A stretch of DNA of 64,000 nucleotides, taken from assembly GCA_024752435.1 (NCBI GenBank), contig CP103036.1, forward strand, positions 124,001 through 188,000, in the 5' to 3' direction. The stretch's first letter is position 1. The number at the start of each line of letters is the position of its first letter. Source of the stretch: Allantophomopsis cytisporea. Lineage: Eukaryota > Ascomycota > Leotiomycetes > Phacidiales > Phacidiaceae. The position numbers and the translations under genes are program-made. The notes beneath the pieces were generated by a model. That model saw only the letters and a program-made list of their open reading frames with translations, was not told where the DNA came from and ran no database searches. This document shows, in pieces, positions 45,524 through 56,940 of the stretch.

Positions 45524-47748
45524 TTAAGACGGGCGGTAGTTGAAGGGAAAGTATGGCTGGGTCATCTCCAGCTCCTCAGGATCAGGGTAGACATAGTCTC
45601 CTTGGTCCTGACGAGCTGGGGAGTGACCCCGGCTCACTTCCTCGCCCTCAACTTCCTCCCATCCTCGAGCCAAGCGGCGGCGCTCTGGTACGAACTCTGG
45701 CCGCGGGAGGTACTCTGGCCACGGCAGACCAGCTGCACGTGCGAGCTCTTCCTCCCGCGCGAGCTCGGCCTCACGCTCACGTACCACTCGCTCGAAGGCA
45801 CGGACGTTCTGTTGGTCTTGATCGACCTCGCCTCCACCAACGCCAGCGAGGTCACCACCAGAAACATCACGTGGCCTCCACTCCTCTGATGTGACGAACG
45901 GGCCGTCGATGATCTTGACCGGTGGAATTTGAAGGCCACCATGGCCAAAGACCGTCGACATGTTCGCCGTGAACTTGTTGGCCTTGCAGTAGACCAGACC
46001 TTTGTAAAGGCCAAGTGCGATTGGGCCCAAATGGGCGTGGCCAAAGGTCCAGCCGCTGCCACCAGCAAGCTGCTTCTCGAACGGGGTTTTGAAGGCCCCC
46101 GGGCCTTGTTCGAACATGGTTCTGGTACTCACGGAGTCGGGACCAGGAATGCCGTCGCTGTAGGCCATGCGCTGATCGCATTCGACCTTGATTCCGTCAC
46201 CGACTTGGTACAGCTTCCCATGTTCGAGTGTGAACAGATGCGAGAACTCGGTCTTCGGAAGCAGACGCTGTCTCTTCTGAGTTGGCAAAGTGTTCTCCCC
46301 CTTGAGGGCGTAGCGGAAGTCGTTCTCCTTCAGGCGGAAGGCCCAGGCTTGTCGGATGTCAAAAAGGGTGCCCAAGCACTCGCCTTCTCGATGGATTGTC
46401 GTGCGCTTCCACGCAGCCTTGTTCTTTTGTGTGGCTGCAAGGCCACCAAATTGGTTGCAAATGTAATTTGCAAGAACCTCAACGCCGCTGACGCTGATCT
46501 TGACATCCTCTCTCTGAGTTGTGTCAGAGAGCTTGTATTGGCCAGGGGCAAGGGTGAAAACGTATTTATCCTCGCCTCTAACGATCTCCACGAGCTAGAG
46601 ATTGTGTTAGATGCTGAACTACTTGTGTGTGCAAATGTCCAACTTACCTTGGCATGCTTGTCGACCTCCACTCCATCATCGTACTTTCGCGCATAGGCGA
46701 AGACATCTCCAACCGTAAGGATGTCCATGGTGAACAGAGCCTCCAACTTGTACTTGGCCGTATAGCCAGCCATCAACTCCTCTGGAATACGGAGGGTACC
46801 CCACTGATTCTCGAACGACGGGTCAGGGTACTGGGACCACTGTTAAGGCGTCAGAGAACAAAGTTACAACAACGTGGTAGATGTGCTGTCACTTACGTGC
46901 TGGTGTTGAGCAGCTCCATTGCCTGGGGGAGCCATGCCGGAGATTTGGAGAAGATAAGGATCGATCAGATTGTGATTGAATTGGTCCATATTCGTTCTTG
47001 CCTAATGTTCAGACGATAAGTACGTGAATGTCAGATTTGATAGGACTGCGAAGGACTTTGCAAAGAGAAGACTGAATGAGTGAATGATTACAGGAATGAG
47101 TGAATGAGTGAATGAGTGAACGAGCGAATGAACGAATGGATGAATGAATGAATTGTGGAAATCTGTGATATCCGAGAATAGGATTCTTGAGTGAATGAGT
47201 GTGTTGATGACGGACTGAAAAGTTTGCAAGATTTGGGGACGTGAAAACGAGTGATTGTGAGATTGAGCAGAATGAAAGTAAACATGAATCGGAGCTCGAA
47301 CGATAAGAACGATAAGGGCATGAGGGGAAGAGCCGAAGCGAGTGGGACATTGGGGGAATGACAAGCCGGGGGCGGGAGCTTGAGATGGTGGTGACGCGAT
47401 GCCTAAAATAGCTAGCGGCATCGGAACATGCGTGGAGAAATGCAGGGACCAGTGCAGCGGGAGGCGGGAGGCGGTAGGCGGGAAGCGGGAAGCGGAGAAC
47501 GGGCGTCATAGTAAATGTGGGGCAGAACTTACATTTTCGAGAGCAGCTCTCTCCTCTGCCACGTGAGCTTTGTGGATACCGAGTCGCTCCTCGAAGGAGG
47601 CATAACGGCATTCGAAATCAAGTCCTACACTGGTGCACTGGGCACAAGGCTGCTCACCACTGCATCTCTGATACTTGCAAAAGCAATGCACGCAGGGAAC
47701 TGGTGGTACACGCTTGTACGGGTATTTACCAAGGTCTTGATCAGACAT
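45524..47748 (-). CDS. Zinc-cluster-containing protein of unknown function
   Basis: Four exons (47748-47533, 47001-46897, 46839-46648, 46594-45524), all joined in phase 0, give 527 aa. Residues near 19-47 read C-x2-C-x6-C-x5-C-x2-C-x8-C (PCVHCFCKYQRCSGEQPCAQC..), the exact spacing of fungal Zn2Cys6 clusters, though the usual run of basic residues is reduced to CKYQRC. The central region (LTVGDVFAYARKYDDG, KYVFTLAPGQYKL, LANYICNQFGGLAATQKN) is globular and not recognised. The C-terminus is acidic, with an Arg/Glu-rich helix. The first intron is 531 nt, an order of magnitude longer than most here, so exon 1 could belong to a separate transcript. A transcription-factor role is inferred from the cluster only. 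Confidence 0.68.
47084..47152. repeat. Imperfect GAAT/GAGT tetranucleotide repeats inside an intron
   Basis: About 70 bp of GAATGAGT-type repeats drifting to GAATGAAC and GAATGGAT units. They lie inside the 531-nt first intron of the zinc-cluster gene. Confidence 0.85.
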
Positions 47749-49132
47749 GTTGGATTGAGGCACAGAGTACTATAGAAGTTAGATAAATTCATCAACAGGG
47801 ATAAGACAAATAATATGAATAAAAGAGCGACTAAACGCGAAGGTAATCGTGATTGATCTGTGAGGAATGATTTGAAGTAGAGCTGCTGTGCCGAGGATGC
47901 AATGATGAGAAAGCTCAACGAAAGTAATGAGAACATCAACCAGCCAGCTCGACCAGCTCATAAAGCCAGCCAAGTGAGCAGTAAGGATATTGAGAAGAAA
48001 CGAAACGTATCGTTTTCAAATGCACAGATGATCGTGATCAGTTCTGTCTATATGAAAGAAGATTGGAAAGTAGCGTTATACTGAGCTGAGAGTGCAACGA
48101 CGAAGATCGCTATGAAGCCACGCGTAAAGCAGCCCAAAAGCTCCAGCTGTAACATATGAACGTGAAAGATACGTACCAATGATTGTCAGATGAGTATATT
48201 ATGAAGATACGCTCAGAGAGCTTGGACGTGAAGAATTGCGTGAGCAGAGTGGAAAGAGAGCAGCGAAGAGCTGTGAAGAGAGAGTGATCTGAAGACCAGG
48301 ATTAATGGGGAAGGCGATTGTTTGACTGTGATGAATGATTGAGGGATGAGAATGAAGCATTGGTTTGGTGTTTGTATTGTGATTGTACGCAGTGTATGAT
48401 GAGAACCTGTGGAAAGAGTGGAAAGAGTGGAAAGAGAGCAACGAAGAGCTGTGAAGAGAGAGTGATCTGAAGACCAGGATTAATGGGAAAAGCGATTGGA
48501 TGATTGTGATGAGCAATTAAAGAAAGAGAAGGAAGGATTGTATTGGTTTGGTATTTGTATTGTTATTGTGTGAAGTTGTATGTAGAGAACGCGTGGAAAG
48601 AGTGTAAAGAGTGTGAATGTGTTGATGTTGTGGAAGAAGGTTTGATATGAACGAAGCTCGAGCTACAACAACATAAGAAGCTTTCTCAGATTTGACCTTG
48701 GGTCCCAAACAAAGAGACCATAAGGAAGGTGGGGCATCGAAGCCACAAGTCCAGCCTCAAAAAGGGGCACGGACCCTATCGGATGAGGCTTGTCGGTTGA
48801 CGCCTGGTGGATTATCATACAGCGCCAGGCATCAATGACACCGGCCATCCAAGCTCTCATAGGTTTGTGCAGGTGTCCTCGAAGATCTGGTCATAAGTTG
48901 TATTCTATCTTGAAGATCTCACCAGTGCCGAGTCAACCCGCTCTTGAACTTGTCGAGCTTGTTGGCCATTTCAACAGCATATCCCATTGTCCTCCCCCTG
49001 AAGATTCCCCTGAAAATCGACAGGATCATCCTCGAGGCCTTCACCCACAAGCTGTCTTGTTTGTAAAGTCAAACGTTGTTCGGATACTCTCCACTCGACT
49101 TCGAGGACGAACCGAAAGAATATCATAACAAG
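47749..49132. other. Repeat-rich intergenic region between divergent genes
   Basis: About 1.4 kb between the minus-strand zinc-cluster gene and the plus-strand SEC22. It contains a 178-bp tandem duplication (48251-48606). The frames across it are low-complexity readings of the repeats. Both promoters must lie here. Confidence 0.55.
48251..48606. repeat. Two diverged tandem copies of a 178-bp unit
   Basis: Copy 1 (48251-48428) and copy 2 (48429-48606) both begin GGAAAGAGAGCARCGAAGAG. They share GAAGACCAGGATTAATGGG and a GGTTTGGTRTTTGTATTGTK segment in the same order and spacing. Copies differ by scattered substitutions. Confidence 0.85.
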
Positions 49133-50287
49133 ATGATCAAGTCCACCCAGATTGCTAGGCTTGATGGTACGCCGCAGCTATGATTGCCATAGCCAGGGGC
49201 ATGCTGACCCTTTTCACAGGCCTTATGCTTTGCGCCTCCGTCGATGACGAGCAAGTAAGAGAGAGCCTTACCTTTCATTGCCATTGAAGACTTTGCTGAT
49301 TGATACGACTGTCAGACTGAATCGTCTTTGGCTGAGATCAAGTCCCAAGTCAAACAAGTCTTGCGCAGACTGAATAGAAACTCCGAACCACAAGCAAGCA
49401 TTGAGAGCGGATCATACACTTTACAGTACGTCCTTCCATTCTTCGAATGACTGGTATCAAGCGTCGCGAAACGTAGGGAAGCGTTGCTGCTGATGCTCAT
49501 CGTCTCTTCAAGACGCGCATACAATCAATTCTGATTTGTACGCCACACCCATACCAGGCAGGATTGGATGGATGCAGTATAATCAATCAGAGTTCAAATG
49601 CCAGGTTTGAAATGGAATGATGAATATTGAGAGGAGTGGAAGACGGCAACGATGTTGATAATATCGAGAGTACTTACTAACTTGTAGCAATACAGCTACC
49701 TTATCACCAATGAAATTGTGTATCTCTGCATTTGCGAGAGATCATACCCACGAAAGCTCGCCTTTACCTACCTCACCGATCTCTCGACTGAGTTTCAGTC
49801 ATCGTACCCGGCTACTCAGACACTATCACCTGCGCTTCGTCCATATGCCTTCATGGAGTTTGATACCTTTATCTCTCGTACCAAGTCCACTTACTCTGAC
49901 ACTCGCGCAACTCAAAACCTTGATAAGTTGAACGGTACGCCTTAGTCCCTTACCTGACGCCGAGACCAGAGAGCAGAGTGTGAATTGAGCACAAACTTGA
50001 TGAAAAGTCTTTGCGACGCAAAGACATGAATAAAACATTTGCTGATAAGCAAAATAGATGAACTTAGAGATGTAACAAAAGTCATGACAAAGAATATTGA
50101 AGACCTACTCTACCGAGGAGATAGCCTGGAACGTATGAACGAAGTATCTGGCAGACTGCGCGAAGATGCCCGAAAGTACAAGAAAGCTGCAGTGCGAATT
50201 AATTGGGAGCTGCTCTTGAAGCAATATGGTCCTGTCGGAGGCCTGGTCTTTATCATGATTGTCTTTATCTGGTGGAGATTCTTTTGA
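49133..50287 (+). CDS. SEC22: Sec22, longin-type R-SNARE
   Basis: Five exons (49133-49166, 49220-49254, 49316-49425, 49696-49934, 50058-50287) close exactly to 215 aa. The protein begins MIKSTQIARLDGLMLCASVDDE, the longin-domain start of Sec22, and continues with LRRLNRNSEPQASIESG, YLCICERSYPRKLAFTYL and RPYAFMEFDTFI. The SNARE motif includes LRDVTKVMTKNIEDLLYRGDSL with the zero-layer Arg (RGDSL), then KYKKAAVRINWELL. The C-terminal anchor YGPVGGLVFIMIVFIWWRFF completes it. Sec22 mediates ER-Golgi vesicle fusion in both directions. Exons 1 and 2 are only 34 and 35 nt. The third intron (270 nt) is long for the window. Confidence 0.96.
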
Positions 50288-52575
50288 TGATTCTTCTCCG
50301 TTTGGCATTGGTGTGGGCCGGAGGGCCCAGGGGCGCGTGTGGATCGACGGGTTGAACTGGTTGTATTTCATGCAATGGAAGGGTGGAGCGGGTTGCGGCT
50401 CTTTCTGACTGTCGAATGTTCCGGATCTTCTGTTGTCCAATGCTGTTCAAGATCTCGCCGTATCTCTCCTCCAATCAGTACACGGCGGGGCTCCTCCAGC
50501 GAGATGATCTTTGGTGGGGCGAGATTCATAACCTTTGACTGATTGCTCGGCGATCGATAGTTCACAACTCATGAGCTTGTCATGATACATTGAAGCAGCA
50601 TGATAGGAGTATGAAGTTCTGGAACTGCTCATCCAACCAACACCGTACATACATACAAATCTAATGGCTTCTTTTCGGTGCAAAGTTGGTCGGCAAGGCA
50701 CTCCAGACGGTGGCCACAGCTTTGATACTGGGAAGCACGTTTTCTTTCTTTCCTTTCTTTGGAGGCAGATTTCAATCTTCATGTACGATCACAGCATGGA
50801 TGGCATGATACAATCAGAATCAAGAGATACCCCGAGCGGTTTCTGGCAAGTTAGTCAGTCACAATCAAATCACAAATGATAAACCGGAAACAGAATCGTA
50901 ATCGAGTTCGACCTTGAGATAGAATGTGTACAATATAATCAACTTAATTGCGTTGCCAAAAGAAAGACATCGGGACTGCTATGTACGTTGAAGCTTCTGA
51001 TGTGCAGACTGCTTACTTCTCTGCCAATTACTCTCAGCCTCACAGCCTCATCCAGAGGCTTCCAGAAGATATCGTAAAACCTGTCACCAAGCTGCCCAGT
51101 TTTCAGACCTGGTGCTGAAACTGGTTCTTGAGAATCACTTATGCAGGTAAGCAATGCGAGGTATGAAGGTGGAACTATCGACATAAAGATTTTCCTTCAA
51201 ACGCCAACTCTTACTAAGCCTTGGCAGTTACAAACACAGCATCCAACCCAGCCGCAAGTACAACCATGAACACAGTAACACCCACAAAGAATGACGCAAC
51301 AGCTACCAAGCAGCCACATCTACCGATCAACAACCGCCAGAAGTCCAAGCCTATTCGGCGACCCAGCCCCAGCACCGATCTTGCTCCCCCTGGCCCCCTT
51401 CTTCCTCGCCATCTCCATCTCCTTCTCAAGATCACCCCTCTTCTTCTCTCCAATCCTCACTGCTTTTCTCTTCTGTGCTCGGTTCTGGGCTGTGAAGCGC
51501 GTTGTTGTCGTGTGCGCCATGCCTTTTTGGAAACAGGCGTAGCCGATCGCCAGTGCGATGGTGATGTATAGGATTGAGAAGAAGATTCGGGTGGTGTAGA
51601 TTGTGGTTGTGCTGTTGGTTTTTAGTAGGGGGTGAGGATTTGAGGGGAGGGGATGAAGAGAGAGGTGTACTTTGCTGCGTAGAGCTGGAAGATTTGAAGG
51701 ATGGTCATTGTGGTGGTTGCAGTTTCTGGGTGTGCTGGTTTGGCTGTTGAAGGCTGAGGTCTCTTTGTGGTGCTGCAAGGTGCTGAGGAGGAATTTTGGA
51801 TACAGCTGAAGAGTCCTCGTAGGCTTTTAAGTATGAAGACAGAAGGGGGTGGGCAATGGCTGTGTAGAGATTGAGGTGGGAATAGATAGATCGTTGGGCG
51901 ATATGAACCATGAAAATTGAAAGGACACTCAATCAATTGAGGGTTTTGCACACCGATAGATCGTTATGACCATTACTTTTGGCTTAGTTTCATTTCATCT
52001 GTCATAGTTCATGAGTTTATTTCCATTCTTGTCATATCAAGTCATAGCCGAGTCACTTGCTCTTCGCTACCATGTATTTTATATCTATTTTATATCTATG
52101 TGCACGCACGATAATGGGATATTTAGTGGGATCCAGGATTGGAATCAATCAAGAAACTTGGAGTATCTCCAGTATCCAGGATGGCACAAGAAGATACAGA
52201 ATTATTGTAGAGACAATCAATGTGCTCCTTGCAGCACATCGGCAGCCGAGTGATCACATCTAAATAAGTACTTCAAAATCACGATGCCCCCAGCTCCAGT
52301 CTTCACAGCTTACGGTAGAATCTACCTTCCTCAGACAAACACAGGTCCGCCTCAGTGTTCAAGTGACAAATTCTATGAGCGTCTCACTGCCAATTCATAA
52401 TCACAGTCTCAGGCAATACTTTGCGCATAGCATCCCAACTAACGCGCCTATATTATGAACTATCGCAAAGTTCTTACTCATTATAGGGTCACGAATCAGC
52501 TGTGAGCTGGGCACAGAGATTAGGAAATTTTGACAGATTATAAACTTGGTCACATGCAAAGTGATATGATATAGA
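50288..52575. other. Long intergenic region with only doubtful ORFs
   Basis: About 2.3 kb. A minus-strand ATG frame at 50939-51184 (81 codons) and a minus-strand frame at 51320-51778 with one hydrophobic helix (IFFSILYITIALAIGYACF) followed by a Lys/Arg/Glu-rich segment are the only candidates. The second lacks an ATG before the helix, and neither shows a known domain. One may be an exon of an unannotated small membrane protein. The rest shows nothing recognisable. Confidence 0.4.
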
Positions 52576-53766
52576 TCAATTTACAGGTGTAGCAGCATGG
52601 TATACCTTCATCCCGCAAATATTCTATACACCGGTCAGTAACTTTGCAAGGCTAGCCGAAAGGACCAAAACTGTGCCAAGGGGAGAGGTTGAAATTACCT
52701 TTCTTCTCTGCCCAAAATCACGATAAAACTCGTGCCAAATCTCTTGCGCAGTACAATCGACCTCTTCCTTAACCAGATCCTGGACACAAGCCGGTTCATT
52801 GGCATCCAGCACAGCATCCTCGGGGATAATCCATGGCTTGGGAACAGGCCAATCCGAGAAATGCAGGAATTTCGCATCCTTCAACACCTTTTGCGAATCA
52901 AACTCCTCCACATCATTACCAAGGTATTGCTTGTGTGTTTTCCGGCGGAACTCGCCCGTGAGCAATGCATATTGACGATGGGGTAGGATCATTGCACTAT
53001 CTCCGTAAAGAGAGTTGATAATCTCCATGTCGTAGTTGTTCGCCGACGATGCCTCGATTGCAGCATTGATCCGTCCAACCTCCATTTCCGACGGCTGGAT
53101 AAGGACGAGCAGTGAGGTGAGGACGTGATCGGCTGGGTTCATCCAGTATGCGCGCGGCATGGCGACGGGGGAAGACGGGAGGAGAAATAGCTCGTCCATA
53201 GGCTTGAGAACCGTAGCATCCGAGTCGAGAGACAGGATGCGCTGGTACTGTGTCTGGTTGAAGGCCAACAGCTTGGTGTATGAATCGGCCCAGGTGACTT
53301 GCGTGCCGTTCTCCTGCTTGTGCTGCACTTCAATTGGCACCAGCGTGACATTGTAATCCCGCTGCGCCTTGAGCAGCAATTTGCCCTCGAGTGTTTTCTC
53401 TCCCTCCTCGTTGTCTGCGTTCGGATGGAAGAATGATGGGTACATCATCAGTCGATCAGCTCTACTCCCGAGTCGATGTAGCGCTTCGAATATCATGACC
53501 GAGTTGCATAGGTACTGCAGGTTGGTGACATACTGTGCGTACGCAAATTGGCTCCAATCGACGCCATCAAAGATGCGGCTCTCATTGATGGCTGGTGGCT
53601 TCGTGATATGCGACGGCCATAGTTCAAGTACGAGGATGACGATCAGGACGACGAACAGGGTGCGTAGAAGGAGACGGGACGGCCGTAAGGATAGGTACTG
53701 TCGGAGTCGTGGACGTTGGTGACGGGGCGGTCCATGGCTCTCGAGATCGAGGTTTATGGAGACCAT
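52576..53766 (-). CDS. GT8-like Golgi glycosyltransferase (GNT1-type)
   Basis: Two exons (53766-52699 and 52623-52576; 75-nt intron with TTACTGAC branch-like site) give 371 aa. A type II membrane topology is clear: short basic N-terminus, then a TM helix at about residues 33-50 (LLRTLFVVLIVILVLELW). The catalytic domain carries a DSD motif (about 181-183, LSLDSDATVL), VAMPRAYW, NSLYGDSAMILPHRQYALL and KFLHFSDWPVPKPW. The layout resembles fungal alpha-1,4-GlcNAc-transferase Gnt1 and glycogenin-like GT8 proteins. The small last exon supplies the ending NICGMKVYHAATPVN, where family members have a VCG-type motif. Donor and acceptor sugar are not determinable here. Confidence 0.85.
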
Positions 53767-54130
53767 TGAGGTGGAGAGCGAGGCAAGCCTCGAATGGTGA
53801 TGGAAACATGATATGCATATTATGCGTGCGGATGTGCACCGCGGTCGTTGGGTAAGGTGGACGCGAAGTGCGTCAGATTCCGCGTTGATTCCGCGGGCAG
53901 GCTTAGAGCTTTACCTCACTTGTGGAACGTCGCTCACTAGTATGAGGACTTTCTTCATACAAGATTACTCTCAAGACGAAGACGTTCTGAATACCTTCGA
54001 ACCCGTCACTTACTACATGACAATGATTATAGAGATCTCATCCATGATATCCATCTGTGATAATACCAAAGATATATACATCTATTTACAAGAAAGTACT
54101 TCAGAGGTATCTACGGTACCCAGCCCTAAT
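53767..54130. other. Intergenic region 5' of the glycosyltransferase gene
   Basis: About 360 bp. It contains the glycosyltransferase promoter and the 3' flank of the four-TM protein gene. No gene is seen; the plus-strand frame across it lacks any domain. Confidence 0.45.
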
Positions 54131-54788
54131 CTAAAGCTCTGATCCCATATTTGGAGCATACTTGATCTGAGAGCTCTCAAAACTAGCATCATCTTCGAGG
54201 ATATCCTCAGGAAGCTGAACACTTTTGCAACTAAGAGTGAAAGAAACGTCATAATCAATCTGGAAATAGGTAGCTGCAGCAACGATCAACGGTATAACAC
54301 TATCAGGATATTAGCATACAATCAAAGCACCAATATGCCCAGCAAACTTCGACTTACCCAATAACATATCCCATGACCAGTGCAATCAAGCTTTCAGCCC
54401 TATCGGCCCTTGGTCTCTTCCAAGTGGCAATGTACACTGCGATAAGCACAGCCACAGCACAGAGTACATCGACCAAGACTCCAGCTACAATGCTGAAAAC
54501 CCTTCGGTCGTTCCGCATCTTCCCGATGGAGTTGAACATGAGACGAACAAGGTTGACAGCGAAGGTAATGGCGAGGATAATGCATGGCCAGAAGATGATA
54601 TGACGCTGAGCGGTACGGCTAAGGAATGAGAGAATAACGACGGGGCAAAGGACGAGGACGAAGCCGCGGAGGAAGCTGGTGGCTTTCCATGACTGCGGAC
54701 CCGAGGTGAGAGCAGGCTCAGCGTCATGCCCCAGACTCGGGAGGAATGTCTCTGCTTCAGGACGACGGAGATCGGAGTAAGTATGCAT
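54131..54788 (-). CDS. Four-TM membrane protein of unknown function
   Basis: Two exons (54788-54358 and 54299-54131; 58-nt intron) close exactly to 199 aa. Hydrophobic segments are FLRGFVLVLCPVVILSFL, HIIFWPCIILAITFAVNLVRLMF, FSIVAGVLVDVLCAVAVLIAVYIA and LIALVMGYVIGVIPLIVAAATYF. The last is assembled across the splice. The N-terminus is cytosol-like and hydrophilic. The C-terminus is acidic (LPEDILEDDASFESS). The arrangement resembles small fungal tetraspan or MARVEL-like proteins, but no family can be named. Confidence 0.72.
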
Positions 54789-55662
54789 GATGTCGGTTCG
54801 ATATTCGGATGGATGAGTTTGTAATAACTAAACGGAACTGGTGATCATGAGTTAAAGTATTCATTTCTGTGCCAGAAGTATTAGCTGTTGCCTAGATCAA
54901 GACAAGGATATCTTTAGTACTCAGCCTCATGATCCACAATGTTGGATGGCTTAGGTACATCGCTATGTAAAAATTGATCTGGGCTAACTTCGGTGCGGGT
55001 ACCGAGCTTTCTTTGATCGGCAATATATCGCTCGCAAATGTGATGGCGGGTGTCAGTGCCGACAGATCCACGATCAATAGAATGGGCTTCCAAAGTATAT
55101 GCCTGAAAATCATTGCCGTGCTGCCGAAAGTGCGGTTATAGATTGGCAACTACAATAGACCACTTGAGGAGGCTCTTTAGCAACCTGTTGTACATATGAT
55201 ATCTTTGGTTTTCTAGCATTATTGGACTTCTACGTTAGGTCGCCGAATAAATGTAACGAGATAGGGAAACAGAGACTGCGGCCACTGATTAACAGACCTT
55301 AAATGAGATGGAGTGGGAGAGGGGGATGTCACATTAACATTCAGACCCCAAACGGTTCCTTATACAACTGCGATGACTTGTTTCAAAGTCCTTAGGTAAA
55401 TAAACTGAGGAGAGCAAGATTTCAAGCTATTTAGCGGTAGCAGGAAGGATGTTTGCTCTCACAACACAAAGTATATCATGAGCGCGATGATGAACATCCA
55501 TTTACATAACTCATTAGTAATTCTATTCTACCTTCTAAAACGTTGACATCATAAAGCCATAAACCATCCAAAGCCAATCCCATGTTCCCAATTTGTTCCA
55601 CCATGCCGTATCCCATCCGGGTACCCTTACCTAATTTCTGTTTTCCAAGGAGCCATTTCCAT
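54789..55662. other. Intergenic region, no supported gene
   Basis: About 870 bp. A minus-strand frame at 54892-55149 (85 codons, one hydrophobic stretch) has no domain or splice partner and is not called. The right end is the 3' flank of the FAD monooxygenase gene. Confidence 0.45.
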
Positions 55663-56940
55663 TTATTTTCCTTCTGGTGAGCCAGCAGCAGCAGCAGCAG
55701 CAGCAGCCATATCTTCATACATCTTAAAGAAGTCCACCATAGCCTGAGCACCATTCTCACTCATGAAGAGGTTCTTATTCTGAATCGTCTCCTCAGCCTT
55801 CTCCTGTGTCCGAGCAAACATAGTCTCCTCGAACTCGCGTATCCGCGGCTCCAGAGCAGCCTGCCATGATGCGGCGTCCACAGCCTCCGGCACTCCCGCC
55901 AGTGCGTGAGCCAAGTCCAACGAGTCCCAAAGCGCAAGGTTGACGCCCTCACCAGCCCACGGCGTCATCAAATGAGCTGCATCACCGACCAGCGTCGCAC
56001 CCGTTTGGTGTTCCCAACGGTGGCCGACAGGGAGCATGTACAAGGGCTTGATATCGGCGACGCAGCCTGGGTTATCCTTCGTCTCCTCGTCGCATGTCGT
56101 AGCAAGCAGCTCCTGGAGTGCGGGCGCCCACGTGCCGAATAGCTTGTTGTCGCGTAGCAGCGTCTCCTTGACCTCGGCGGCTGTTTTGCCCTCCAGCCCC
56201 ATGGCCACGGTCCAGTGCTCCTGCAGCGTGCTCACTGCTGCGTACACCCGGATTGAATCTTGTGGGCCGCGGTGGGTCATGATTCCGTTGCCGCCGCCGA
56301 GAGCGCAGAGCATGCCTGAGCCGTTGAGCTTGGCTAGGTGCGGGTATTTAGTCGAGACGTTCCTTGCTGTCACTGTTACATACTGCTCGCCGCTGTAGAA
56401 GGGTTGGGTGTCGGATAGCAGCTTGCGTATCTTGGACCACGCGCCGTCGGCGCCAACGACGAAGTCATAGACCGCGGTGCCATTTGCGCCAAGGTTCAAC
56501 GTGATCTCGGTTGCTCCTGTAGTCGTACTGCGGCTGCTCTGGACGGTAGTGATCTTGTGGTTCCACTTGATGATGTCCGAGGGAAGGCTCTGAACAAGCA
56601 GATTGGTGAGAGAGTTTCGTGGAATTTCTGGGCGGGATGCGAGCTCGCCCTCGTCAGTGTGCAATACAACGCCGTCTGGGTTCATGACGCGCATGGACTC
56701 TGAACAGTCTCCCAAGGCGGCCTGGAAACCGTCCCATAGCCCGCATTCACGCATCGCCTTCTGCCCAGACTCCTCGTGTAGGTCTAGCATGCCGGATGGC
56801 TTGGCAAGCTCCTCCTGTGTGGATTTGGCTCGCAGCTCGTAAACGGTGGCGCGGATGCCGCGCTGATGTAGCAGCTGGCCAAGTGCCAGGCCCGAGGGAC
56901 CGCCGCCGACGATGGCAATTCGAGGTCGGAAGATAGGCAT
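55663..56940 (-). CDS. FAD-dependent monooxygenase, TetX/aromatic-hydroxylase type
   Basis: A single uninterrupted 425-codon frame. The N-terminal dinucleotide fold is IAIVGGGPSGLALGQLL (GxGxxG at about 12-17), followed by a YELRA strand end. YDFVVGADGAWSKIR is the DG motif. The FAD-ribityl motif is LVGDAAHLMTPWAGEGVNLAL. These are the three marks of class A flavoprotein hydroxylases, and the overall pattern is close to TetX-like monooxygenases. The reaction is NAD(P)H- and O2-dependent hydroxylation; the substrate is unknown. An eight-alanine tract encoded by (GCT)n near the C-terminus (55687-55710) is probably length-variable. The gene is intronless and GC-rich compared with its flanks, so bacterial origin is possible. 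It is not next to an evident biosynthetic core gene. Confidence 0.9.
   Translation of the reverse strand: MPIFRPRIAIVGGGPSGLALGQLLHQRGIRATVYELRAKSTQEELAKPSGMLDLHEESGQKAMRECGLWDGFQAALGDCSESMRVMNPDGVVLHTDEGELASRPEIPRNSLTNLLVQSLPSDIIKWNHKITTVQSSRSTTTGATEITLNLGANGTAVYDFVVGADGAWSKIRKLLSDTQPFYSGEQYVTVTARNVSTKYPHLAKLNGSGMLCALGGGNGIMTHRGPQDSIRVYAAVSTLQEHWTVAMGLEGKTAAEVKETLLRDNKLFGTWAPALQELLATTCDEETKDNPGCVADIKPLYMLPVGHRWEHQTGATLVGDAAHLMTPWAGEGVNLALWDSLDLAHALAGVPEAVDAASWQAALEPRIREFEETMFARTQEKAEETIQNKNLFMSENGAQAMVDFFKMYEDMAAAAAAAAGSPEGK

Noticed and set aside
45929..46696. 255-codon plus-strand ORF
   Set aside because: Antisense to the fourth exon of the zinc-cluster gene, whose splicing and phase are consistent.
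47084..47152. CRISPR-like or satellite array
   Set aside because: Only an imperfect 4-bp repeat within an intron; no spacers of constant length.
51320..51778. Small single-TM protein gene
   Set aside because: No ATG precedes the hydrophobic helix and no splice route to an ATG was found; kept only as a note in the intergenic entry.
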